Positions 1-7,435 of a DNA stretch of 64,000 nucleotides are shown piece after piece. The stretch is from Pelagihabitans sp947500445 (GTDB lineage Bacteria; Bacteroidota; Bacteroidia; Flavobacteriales; Flavobacteriaceae). The notes beneath the pieces are model-generated. The model searched no databases, was not told the DNA's origin, and was given only the letters and a program-made list of their open reading frames with translations. How positions within the stretch are numbered: the stretch's first letter is position 1; every line of letters starts with the position of its first letter. The position numbers and the translations under genes are program-made. The stretch lies in contig NZ_JBNGOP010000012.1 in the NCBI RefSeq assembly GCF_050589625.1, positions 62,001 to 126,000 on the forward strand, given 5' to 3'.

Positions 1-1443
1 CTTTAGTAGTTCCTTGTATTTGGGTTCGGTCAGTTTTTCTTCCCTTATGAGCTGCCTGATCGTTCTACTGCTGCCAATACCATCCCTATTCAATAATGTT
101 TTAACCGTTTCTTCATTATCAATTTTATAAATGGTATTAAAAACAAGTTGGCTTTCGCCCAAACCATCAAAATAATACCACTGTTTACCATGTTTCCATA
201 CCGACCCAAAAGTATACACATCCCCTAATTTACTCCACGTTTCTTGGGTTTCCAAACCCACTAAACGATTAATGGTCGTGTATCGCTTGTCCAGACTCTT
301 GTCCGTTTTATTGTTGTGCCGTCTTTCAAAAGCATCAATATACAAGGTTTCTATGCCGTTCGAAAATACGAGTGGAGCAATTTCCTTGAAATTCTTGTTT
401 GAAAAAGGATTATCTCCGGCGCGGCGTGTTTCTTTTTTTACCGTATCATAGTAGTAAACTCCCTTCATACTGTACCAAAGTGTGTGATTGACATGAGAGC
501 CAAATTTGCTCATTACCTCATATGGCCCGTTTTTTCTATCAAAAGAAATACTATCGATATAAACGGTTCCATCTAAGGGATCATACAAATAAGTCCCATT
601 TTCCCGAGGATTTACGTTAATGCCATACAACGCTTTGTTGTCGGTTATGGGTAACAGTTTATTTTGATGATACACATGTTTGCCATCCCTAAAATAGACA
701 AAACTTTGCGTGGTGTCGGTGTGGTTATACAAGGGTATTGCAGCTAAACTATCTTTATTCGCATTAGGCATTACTTCCCCCTTGTAAAATACCTGTTTTC
801 CATTACAGGTAATAGATCTGTTTTTTAGCATGGTAATATAGGGTGTATCACTCTTTGGCAATACTTTTAGGCCATACCGATACATTTGAGGCTTTTGGGG
901 TTTGTCGTTACCGAACAGATAATGGCTAATTTGATTTCGTAATCCCTTACGCACGGTCAGGTCCTTGTTTCGTTGGACCGCTTTATCGCAATAACAGGTT
1001 GTTGTTCCATCCGAGTAGTAGTTGTTTCCGATAGGTGCTACCTTTTTAGGATCTAGCTGTGGTATAATGCTATTGCCACAGTACACGTTTTTATCGTCAA
1101 TGGCCATATGTCGATCATCATATGCATGGCTAATGGGTTGGAAACTTTTTATATCCGCTTGCGGAACGGGAAAATATCCATCACCGGGAACCACAACGTA
1201 TATCGTGTTTTGGTATACCGTAAATCCCCCAAACAGCGCTTTACCGTTCTGATTTATTTCATCGTCAATATCCGCGGCGCCGAGAAGAGATATAAAGACG
1301 ATACATAGGATGATCGTAAGTGCCGAAAAAGCAATAATGATTCTCGTTAGTAGCGTTTTTTTGTGCTCATCTGGATTTTTAAACATGCTCTTTTTTCGTA
1401 TAGCCGCTGACCGGGGTCTTTGCAGATTCTCCATTACTACCAT
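1..1443 (-). CDS. DKNYY-family membrane-anchored protein, 3' end cut by window edge
   Basis: One open frame runs without a stop from an ATG at 1443 to the window edge (about 480 residues visible). Residues about 30-55 form one hydrophobic segment (ALTIILCIVFISLLG) after a basic stretch, so the protein is probably anchored in the inner membrane with the rest outside. The remainder repeats short units such as IDDKNVYCGN and YFRDGKHVYHQN, the pattern of the DKNYY family, whose function is unknown. In-frame ATGs at 1434 and 1386 are other possible starts; no clear ribosome site decides between them. Family call from motif reading only. Confidence 0.72.
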   Translation of the reverse strand, partial: MVVMENLQRPRSAAIRKKSMFKNPDEHKKTLLTRIIIAFSALTIILCIVFISLLGAADIDDEINQNGKALFGGFTVYQNTIYVVVPGDGYFPVPQADIKSFQPISHAYDDRHMAIDDKNVYCGNSIIPQLDPKKVAPIGNNYYSDGTTTCYCDKAVQRNKDLTVRKGLRNQISHYLFGNDKPQKPQMYRYGLKVLPKSDTPYITMLKNRSITCNGKQVFYKGEVMPNANKDSLAAIPLYNHTDTTQSFVYFRDGKHVYHQNKLLPITDNKALYGINVNPRENGTYLYDPLDGTVYIDSISFDRKNGPYEVMSKFGSHVNHTLWYSMKGVYYYDTVKKETRRAGDNPFSNKNFKEIAPLVFSNGIETLYIDAFERRHNNKTDKSLDKRYTTINRLVGLETQETWSKLGDVYTFGSVWKHGKQWYYFDGLGESQLVFNTIYKIDNEETVKTLLNRDGIGSSRTIRQLIREEKLTEPKYKELLK

Positions 1444-1745
1444 TTCAAAGGTACTAGGGAAAAAGACTAAAAATAAGCGATCGGTTTCACTTTATAGGAT
1501 ATTGCTACCATTGAACGGATGGCTGCTTGGCGATACGGTATGTTTTGCCCGGAAAAAGCGGTTTAGAAAGGAGGAAATGGTCCAGGTCAAATTCTTTTTC
1601 TATGCCGTCGTCATGAATGGAGTAGGGAGAATAGAAATCGCATGGGTAAATCCAAAAGATTTGAAATATTTAATAACGGCCCTTAGTAAGTGCTAGAGGA
1701 CTTATTACCTATGAGCGTAGTAATGTGCACCTCCTTTTCCAGCGT
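1444..1745. other. Intergenic stretch, no gene seen
   Basis: The stretch between the DKNYY-type gene and the VOC pseudogene holds no convincing gene. The only open frame reaching into it is antisense to the DKNYY gene and has no recognisable composition. Confidence 0.5.
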
Positions 1746-2069
1746 TTAATTTGGGGAATGCAGACCAATTTTATTCCCTTCGGAGTCAATAAATATTGCA
1801 TAATATCCGCTTTCGTCTGCGTGAAGTGATTTGGGTACCTGTATTTCTCCGCCGTTTTTTTCTACTTTATCAAGGATCGTTTGAAGGTTTGCTCCACCGT
1901 TTAGGTAAATGGTCACTCCATTAGCCGAGGGTTTATAGCCTTCCGCTTTTATAATAACGCCCGTAACCATTTGTCCCTCATAAGGGAGTATGCCCATTTG
2001 CATTTCCGGAAACTCCATTTTTTCGATGGTAATGTCCAAAATTGCTTGATAGAAATCGATTGCCCTTCA
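1746..2069 (-). pseudogene. VOC (glyoxalase-like) protein, 5' end removed by an IS remnant
   Basis: The reading frame can be followed from the stop at 1746 back to 2066, giving RAIDFYQAILDITIEKM at the N-terminal side, which is the usual first helix of VOC domain proteins (metal-binding or binding fold of glyoxalase/dioxygenase type). A TGA at 2067-2069 and the IS remnant starting at 2070 cut the frame roughly 10-15 residues before a normal start. Family members are about 120-130 residues; about 107 remain. A TTG at 2039 could start a 97-residue product, but that would lack the first strand. I read it as a disrupted chromosomal gene that marks the far edge of the cassette array. Confidence 0.7.
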
Positions 2070-2203
2070 TATCCATCAACACCTATTTAGAAGGTCGACA
2101 AGAACTGGATATTTGCAAGTTCAGACCTAGGTTCAAAAAGAAAAAGCCCCTTAGAGGTGCTTAAATCGTTTCATTTTTTCTGGGATTCAAGGCTTGTGCA
2201 ACA
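2070..2203 (+). mobile_element. Remnant of the right end of the IS1182-like element
   Basis: Positions 2070-2208 are a near-perfect direct repeat of 4429-4567, the last part of the complete element including its 3' coding end, a small hairpin (AGCCCCTTAGAGGTGCT) and the right terminal repeat CTTGTGCAACA. Everything left of it is missing and the junction at 2070 falls inside the VOC gene, so a deletion removed the rest of this copy together with the VOC start. Confidence 0.85.
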
Positions 2204-2222
2204 ATTACCAATGTTGTAGCCA
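2204..2222 (-). repeat. attC-like site of cassette 20, R'' half only
   Basis: On the minus strand TGGCTACAAC follows the GNAT gene of cassette 20 and is the exact reverse complement of that cassette's start GTTGTAGCCA at 2713-2722. The rest of the site is replaced by the IS remnant, which begins nine bases beyond the GTTG core. Confidence 0.65.
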
Positions 2223-2226
2223 GTTT

Positions 2227-2691
2227 TTACTTTTTCCATTTTATTTGTACTGCGGATATTTTTTCCATTTCTAATCGGTTTTCAGTCAGTTGTTCAAATC
2301 CGTTTTTCAGATAAAAATCCAAAGGGGAAATATAAGCTTCGCCATTTTTCTTTTTATCTCTATTATGGTCAATTACCCAACCGTTTAATTCCGATTCTTT
2401 TTCTTTCGCAAGATTCAGAATTTTTGTTCCGAGTCCTTTTCCGTGAAACTTTGAATCTAAAATTATGGCAAACCACTTTTCTTTTTCACGAATAAAGTCA
2501 AAATACCAGCCTTTAATACTTTGATTTTCGCCTTTCATTAGAATGTGCGATTGTTCAGCCAAATTTTCGAGATAGTTTTCAAATTCCGAAAGCGTTCGAT
2601 AATTCAGTTTTTCTGGATATTCGTTGTTCCAAAGTTTTAGAATCTCTTCTTTATCGGTTTTCGACAGTTTTATTTTTTCAATAAATTCCAC
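2227..2691 (-). CDS. GNAT-family N-acetyltransferase (cassette 20)
   Basis: A 154-residue protein with the acetyl-CoA loop of GNAT enzymes, SKFHGKGLGTKIL, at about residues 80-92, followed by the usual C-terminal part ending in a FYLKNGF turn. It would transfer an acetyl group to an unknown amine. It is the only gene between two attC-like cores (start box at 2713-2722, end box at 2212-2221), so it is the last recognisable cassette of the array. The sequence is AT-rich like the other cassettes and unlike the core genes after 20.8 kb. Confidence 0.75.
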   Translation of the reverse strand: MEFIEKIKLSKTDKEEILKLWNNEYPEKLNYRTLSEFENYLENLAEQSHILMKGENQSIKGWYFDFIREKEKWFAIILDSKFHGKGLGTKILNLAKEKESELNGWVIDHNRDKKKNGEAYISPLDFYLKNGFEQLTENRLEMEKISAVQIKWKK

Positions 2692-2712
2692 TTTTCGATT
2701 GTTTGGTCAAAT

Positions 2713-2846
2713 TGGCTACAACGGTCTAGTGTATGATTTCGTTGCGGAAAGGAACGTGCGTTATTTTCTGCTAATTCTGATTTTTATTAAAAGTAGGATT
2801 TTTCTTTTGCTTAACCAGCTTAGCAATGAATTATACACGTTGTGCC
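2713..2846 (-). repeat. attC-like site of cassette 19, interrupted by IS insertion
   Basis: Minus strand reads GGCACAACGTGTATAATTC, then the body, then ATCATACACTAGACCGTTG; the two ends pair imperfectly as in the other sites. The IS1182-like element starts directly at the R'' end (2847). A second CACAAC core lies on the other side of the element at about 4571-4578, just downstream of the cassette 19 genes. Confidence 0.6.
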
Positions 2847-4562
2847 TGTTGCACAAGTCCTTTGTTAAAAATAGGGAATATGCTTAACTTTAGTTATGCA
2901 GGGCAAAAAAGATTATCAAGAGAAGCTTTTCAGTAATTTTCAATTAAGTGATCGTGTACCTAAGACGAATTTCTACCGTCGTTTAAGAGAGGTTCTCAAT
3001 CTGCATTTTCTGTATAAACTTACCAAGGATTATTATGGCGATAGCGGTCAAAAGAGCATCGACCCCGTGGTGTCGCTTCGGCTGCGCTCAGCGCAAGGTC
3101 TTCAAGCTTTGTTTGGTGGGCTATTTAGAGAACTTAATCAGCGACCGCAAACTTATCGCGCATTGTTCTATGCGACTTGATATTCTGTTTTTCATAGGGT
3201 ATGATATAGACGAAGAACTACCTTGGCACAGCACGATAAGTAGAACGCGGCAACTGTTTCCAGAGTCGGTATTCGAACAGGTCTTTACAAGGGTCCTTGG
3301 CCTTTGTGTAGAAAAAGGAATGGTTTCCGGTCATACCCAGGCGATAGATTCGGCTCCTGTCAAGGCCAATGCGAGTATGGATACTTTAGCGCTCAAAGTA
3401 CCCGTTGAAGAACTGGAAGAACATTTACGGAAAGTACGTGCGCTAAGTTCAATGGATAAAGAAGTTCCCCACCGACAAAGCAAAGGGGACAAGTCCGATG
3501 AAGGCCAGCGCCGCATAACGGCTAACGAGAAAGAACTTAAAGCCATCAAGGGCAGGAACAGGAAATGGGCCAAGGACCAGGACCATCGCCCGGGCGCAGG
3601 GAACAAGGGGAGCAAATACACGAGCAACAAGACGCATTATAGTCCCACGGACCCAGATGCTAGAATAAGTGTAAAACCCGGTAAGGCGAGAAAGCTGAAC
3701 TACCTGAGCCAACTGAGCGTCGACACGGCACACCATGTGATCACCGATATCAGGGCCTACCATGCCGATGGTAAGGACAACCAACAGTTACAGGATATCG
3801 TGAAACGACTTCAGGGCCGATTATGGAAACAAGGTTTAGTCTGGGAGAACTGTGTTGCCGATACGGGCTATAGTAGCGGGGAGAACTATGCTTTTTTAGA
3901 GAGACAAGGCCTCAAAAGTTTTATACCGCCCCATGGCACGTACAAGGGCGGCCCATCGGATATGTTCTATGTAAAGGAACACGACCATTACCTGTGTCCC
4001 CAAGGCAAGGTGATCCCGTTCAAGAAGGTCTTTTTGGATAGCCGTACCAAGACCAGGAAGAAGTCCTATCGTGCATCGAGCAAGATCTGCAAGGGCTGCC
4101 CGTTACGGCCTTCATGTCTGGGCAAGGTAAACGAGAAACAGTTCAGCGTCACTTATTACAGGGATGAATACGAACGCAACAATGAACGGGTGAACAGCCC
4201 ACAGGGGAGGTACATGAAGGGCAAGCGCCAGAGCACGGTCGAGCCCGTGTTCGGTACATTGACCCAGTTCATGGGGCTACGCAAGATAAACACCATCGGG
4301 ATCGAACAGGCCAACAAGGTGATGCAACTCTCGGCCATCGCCTACAATCTGAGGAAGTATCTGAAATTCGAACGAAAACGTTCGAAAAGCGGGGCAGGCC
4401 AGCTAGCTTTTGCAAGCTTGGCAAGAAGTATCCATCAACACCTATTTAGAAGGTCGACAAGAACTGGATATTTGCAAGTTCAGACCTAGGTTCAAAAAGA
4501 AAAAGCCCCTTAGAGGTGCTTAAATCGTTTCATTTTTTCTGGGATTCAAGGCTTGTGCAACA
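2847..4562 (+). mobile_element. IS1182-family insertion sequence, inactive
   Basis: About 1.7 kb bounded by terminal inverted repeats TGTTGCACAAG (2847-2857) and CTTGTGCAACA (4552-4562), with one broken transposase gene. Flanks show no convincing target duplication. A 139 bp copy of its right end is found at 2070-2208, in the same orientation and at the same distance from an attC-like core. Confidence 0.82.
2896..4489 (+). pseudogene. IS1182-family transposase, frameshifted by a ~25 bp insertion
   Basis: The N-terminal part (2896 to about 3072) ends in GQKSIDPVV and the rest continues in another frame from about 3098 as VFKLCLVGYLENLISDRK up to 4489. Family members read straight from PVV into FFKL, so the roughly 25 bases at 3073-3097 (TCGCTTCGGCTGCGCTCAGC...) look inserted and shift the frame by one. 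The C-terminal part keeps the DDE-type landmarks: Asp in AIDSAPVKANAS, Asp in DTGYSSG and Glu in STVEPVFG. No slippery sequence supports programmed frameshifting here. The whole enzyme would be about 520 residues. Confidence 0.85.
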
Positions 4563-4586
4563 ATTACTTTTGTTGTGCATAGTAAT

Positions 4587-4784
4587 TTATTTCCTATAGT
4601 TAAACATTAGACCAATAGGTGATTTTTTTATTTTCTCTTTTTCTCTTTCAGTTTCCTTTATCTCTTCGATTGTTTTTGGTAAATCTTTTAATTTTGGTGC
4701 ATCAAGAACTTGATTAAGAACAACGGTTGAAAGACCATAGAGAGGAGTTCCAATACAAGCGGATGCTATTTCTACTGAACCCAT
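4587..4784 (-). CDS. Unknown 65-residue protein (cassette 19, second frame)
   Basis: Starts with ATG inside the end of the upstream DUF4274-like gene (13 bp overlap). Residues 1-25 are apolar, the rest charged (EEIKETEREKEKIKKS). It could be a translationally coupled partner, or the displaced C-terminus of the upstream protein after a frameshift; the sequence alone does not decide. Confidence 0.4.
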   Translation of the reverse strand: MGSVEIASACIGTPLYGLSTVVLNQVLDAPKLKDLPKTIEEIKETEREKEKIKKSPIGLMFNYRK

Positions 4785-5068
4785 AACAAGCCAGCAGTAA
4801 AATCATAATAGTAGTCTGGCTCAGCATTCCAGAAAATTTTGCAAGCGGTTCCCTTATCGCATTTTGGGCTATCAATTATCCATTGCAGGACAATTGGTCC
4901 ATCGTCCCAATTGTAGATGTCTGCCAAATAATACTGTTCGGCAGCATTTAGAGATTTGAACTTCTCAAAATCAGGAACGGTTTCTTCGTCATCATCAACA
5001 TCATCGTTAAACGAAAACTCAAAAAAGTTTTTCTTTATCAGAAGTACTTTATGTGGGCGAATTATCAC
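4772..5068 (-). CDS. DUF4274-like protein (cassette 19)
   Basis: A 98-residue acidic protein starting with GTG at 5068. The core NWDDGPIVLQWIIDSPKCD and GTACKIFWNAEP matches the DUF4274 pattern as I remember it; function unknown. It is the first gene after the cassette 19 start box GTTGTGTTTAATG. The protein ends abruptly after FTAGLLWVQ where the next frame begins, so a frameshift is possible. Confidence 0.55.
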   Translation of the reverse strand: MIIRPHKVLLIKKNFFEFSFNDDVDDDEETVPDFEKFKSLNAAEQYYLADIYNWDDGPIVLQWIIDSPKCDKGTACKIFWNAEPDYYYDFTAGLLWVQ

Positions 5069-5101
5069 TTATTTGAATGAGATTTTTTCTTTTTCAGCAT
5101 T

Positions 5102-5302
5102 AAACACAACGGTTGAGCTATGCGTAGTGCGGAGGCAAGGAAACTTTTCGTTTCCGTCTACGTACGAAGCTAAAGCTTTTGGTTTTGCTTTTTCTTTTTT
5201 TGTCCAAATCTAAATCCCAAAGATTTAGCGACTTCATAAATATACACAGACCTTTCCGTTTAAACCCAAAAGTCCGTATTACGTATAGGTTTTGTTAGGC
5301 AC
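5102..5302 (-). repeat. attC-like site of cassette 18
   Basis: About 200 bp imperfect palindrome. The R'' half TGTGCCTAAC (minus) is the exact complement of the cassette 18 start GTTAGGCACA near 6117-6126. The other end is CTCAACCG|TTGTG, where cassette 19 begins. It contains the inner hairpin GGAAACTTTTCGTTTCC shared by several sites. Confidence 0.8.
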
Positions 5303-6095
5303 AGGCTTTTTCCACCAGTATGCTTCGGTTTTCCTTTATTTGCGTTATTGCCATTTGTAAAACTTGCCAACATAACATTGCTGTGTCCATAGTCGGATTG
5401 AGTCCAGAATTAATTTGTTCAAATGGGTGAATAAAGTTTCTAAAATCTCTCAAAACATGGCTGAATTTCTTCAAGTCTTCCTTTATCAGCCCGATTTCAA
5501 ACGAGCTATTAATCAAGTTGTTTAAAGTCCATTGGGATAGTTTTTTGACCTTTCCATTTTCGTCTTTTGGAGAGGATTTTGTTTCATTGAATAGTTTTGG
5601 ATATTTTTTTGCCATTCCAAGAAGAATACCTTCTAAAGTACTGCCTGATAAGAAGATAATTGACAACGGTGTTTCTGCTCTAATTCCTTTATTGATTTCG
5701 ATAATCCGAGTACTTAAAGTCTCGACGATAATTTGGTCGAAACCTAGGCCATCCATTTGTATTTCCGTCGAATTTAGATGATTAAGTTCTTTGCTATTCT
5801 GAATTGATTTAATTTTTAGTTGTGAAATAGTCTTAACCAACCAGTTCTTAAAATTCAGGGTAATGTCTGGAGCTTCACTTGGTAAATTGTCTTGTATTAT
5901 AAACTCAGATTTCAGTAATTTTTCGAGATATAAAATTTGATTTTCAATAGAATAGTCCTTAAGCTCATGGACGATTTTAGTAGTTTCAAAATATAGACGC
6001 CCACCTTCCCATCTCACTTGCTTCCATTCAGATAGGTCTGCAATTTTTGCTCTTACTTGCAAATCTATAATTTCCGCTATTTCATTATCGTTCAT
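5295..6095 (-). CDS. Abortive-infection-like (Abi_C type) protein (cassette 18)
   Basis: A 266-residue soluble protein without signal peptide. Its C-terminal third contains LRDFRNFIHPFEQ and a helix-rich end, the pattern of Abi_C domain proteins that occur in phage-resistance contexts; the N-terminal part is not recognised. The stop codon TAA is the one in the attC core GCCTAAC, so the coding region ends inside the recombination site. It is alone in its cassette. The defence role is inferred from the family resemblance and the cassette context only. Confidence 0.5.
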   Translation of the reverse strand: MNDNEIAEIIDLQVRAKIADLSEWKQVRWEGGRLYFETTKIVHELKDYSIENQILYLEKLLKSEFIIQDNLPSEAPDITLNFKNWLVKTISQLKIKSIQNSKELNHLNSTEIQMDGLGFDQIIVETLSTRIIEINKGIRAETPLSIIFLSGSTLEGILLGMAKKYPKLFNETKSSPKDENGKVKKLSQWTLNNLINSSFEIGLIKEDLKKFSHVLRDFRNFIHPFEQINSGLNPTMDTAMLCWQVLQMAITQIKENRSILVEKACA

Positions 6096-6114
6096 TCGTA
6101 TTTGCTTTTTTCAG

Positions 6115-6316
6115 CTTGTGCCTAACGGTTCGGCTATGAACAGTACGGGAGCAAGTTAGCACTTGCTTTCCGCCACTCAATTAGCCAAACCTTTTTGTTT
6201 TGCTTTTTCTTTTTTGTTCCAAAGCTAAATCCATAAGATTTAGCGACATTCTAAATATACACAGACCTTTCGGTTAAGCCCAAAAGCCGCATTACGTTTA
6301 GGCATTGTTACCCAAC
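6115..6316 (-). repeat. attC-like site of cassette 17
   Basis: R'' GTTGGGTAAC (minus) complements the cassette 17 start GTTACCCAAC at 6809-6818. The palindrome arms are CCTAAACGTAATGCGG-type on one side and GAACAGTACGGG-type on the other. The opposite end is GAACCG|TTAGGC. Confidence 0.8.
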
Positions 6317-6416
6317 GTTTTTTCGTTCGAGTTAGCCGTAAGATTGGTAAGTCCATCAACACAACAGTTGCGTTTGAGTGAAGTCCATTTATACAAACTT
6401 ATTCAATTCCTGATAC

Positions 6417-6791
6417 TCAATTATCAGGACGGAAAGTTAGCTTGGTCTTTTGTTCATAGTCTCTTTTGGAGGATATGAGTAGTTCCCCATAATTTACTTC
6501 AGCGTTAAACTCCTTTGCTAAAATGTTTCCAATAGTATTAACCGTTTTACTTTTATTGAACCCTTTGTAGTCAAAAGTGAAAATTAATGGCTTTGTATAT
6601 TTTCCCTTTTCCCAATCATGTTCTCTGCTAATATTGATTTTAGATTTAAACTCAGAACTAGTTCCCACAATCCATTCCCATACGTTTTCGTAATCACGAA
6701 TAAAATCGTTGGAATTGAATAATTTAGAGATAGGTTCTATTAAATCATCAATCTCTTTTTCGCTATATGTCCAAAATGTTAATTTCCTCAA
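6417..6791 (-). CDS. Unknown 124-residue protein (cassette 17)
   Basis: Soluble, starts MRKLTFWTYSEKE with an ATG 20-30 bases after the cassette start box. No motif recognised; aromatic and charged residues alternate in a way typical of small mixed alpha/beta proteins. Between stop (6417) and the R'' core lies a copy of the intra-cassette repeat (GTTGCGTTTGAGTGAAGTCC). Function unknown. Confidence 0.6.
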   Translation of the reverse strand: MRKLTFWTYSEKEIDDLIEPISKLFNSNDFIRDYENVWEWIVGTSSEFKSKINISREHDWEKGKYTKPLIFTFDYKGFNKSKTVNTIGNILAKEFNAEVNYGELLISSKRDYEQKTKLTFRPDN

Positions 6792-6808
6792 AATTGCTTT
6801 TTGAAAAT

Positions 6809-6945
6809 GTTGGGTAACGGTCTCGGCTATGAGTAGTTGCGTGGGTTAGCACCTAACTTTGCAAGTACACACCAAGTTGGAAATTCCGCAGGAATTTCCA
6901 AAGTAGGCGAGAACAAGCAATTACTTATAGCCATTGTTGTAGCAA
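6809..6945 (-). repeat. attC-like site of cassette 16
   Basis: About 137 bp. R'' TTGCTACAAC (minus) complements the cassette 16 start GTTGTAGCAA at 8783-8792. Stem arms: GGCTATAAGTAATTGC on one side and GCAACTACTCATAGCC on the other (minus strand). Confidence 0.8.
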
Positions 6946-6946
6946 G

Positions 6947-7435
6947 TTATTTATAGTTTAAACTTTCTGGCCTCTTCTCAACTCGAACAGTAAACCCAGG
7001 AAAATCTTTTAAATCAGCTGTTAAATTATCGTCATAAGTCAAACATAATTTCCTATTCGATATCAGTACACAGACAATGTGAGGATGGTCTTCCTGATTC
7101 GATAGCAAGCTTTTTTCAATCCTTTTTGTAAAAAATTCATTTTTGAAATCCTCAATTTCGGTTTTCGATTTTTTCTGTAGTCTCCCTTGAATTTGTAATC
7201 TACTAATTATAGATGGAATTGCATTAGGTTTAGAACAGTCTCTTGATGAGTTCAGATATTCTACTAATAGTTTCTGTGAAACCACTAGATGGGCATAATC
7301 TAATAGCTTTTCAGGTTCTTTTTCAACAAGGTCTTTGTCAAATTCATTTATCCACTGAATTAACTCTTTGTAATGAGGGTCAATTGGCGTAGCAAAATTT
7401 TTTGCAATGTTATTATCGATAAAAATGTCATTCAT
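6947..7435 (-). CDS. PIN-like nuclease candidate paired with AAA ATPase (cassette 16)
   Basis: A 162-residue protein that opens with IFIDNNIAKNFA, like the first strand of PIN-fold RNases with its acidic residue. It later has HPHIVCVLI and LCLTYDDNLTAD, which fit the second and third acidic positions. The start codon overlaps the stop of the ATPase gene by one base (TAATG), so the two are translationally coupled and probably act together. A toxin or effector nuclease controlled by the ATPase is the simplest reading; the fold assignment is by eye and not certain. Confidence 0.5.
   Translation of the reverse strand: MNDIFIDNNIAKNFATPIDPHYKELIQWINEFDKDLVEKEPEKLLDYAHLVVSQKLLVEYLNSSRDCSKPNAIPSIISRLQIQGRLQKKSKTEIEDFKNEFFTKRIEKSLLSNQEDHPHIVCVLISNRKLCLTYDDNLTADLKDFPGFTVRVEKRPESLNYK

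Noticed and set aside
1310..1696. 128-codon plus-strand frame
   Set aside because: Antisense to the DKNYY-type gene over part of its length, with no family resemblance.
2896..3180. Programmed frameshift in the transposase
   Set aside because: No A/T slippery heptamer at the frame change and about 25 extra bases are present, which points to an insertion.
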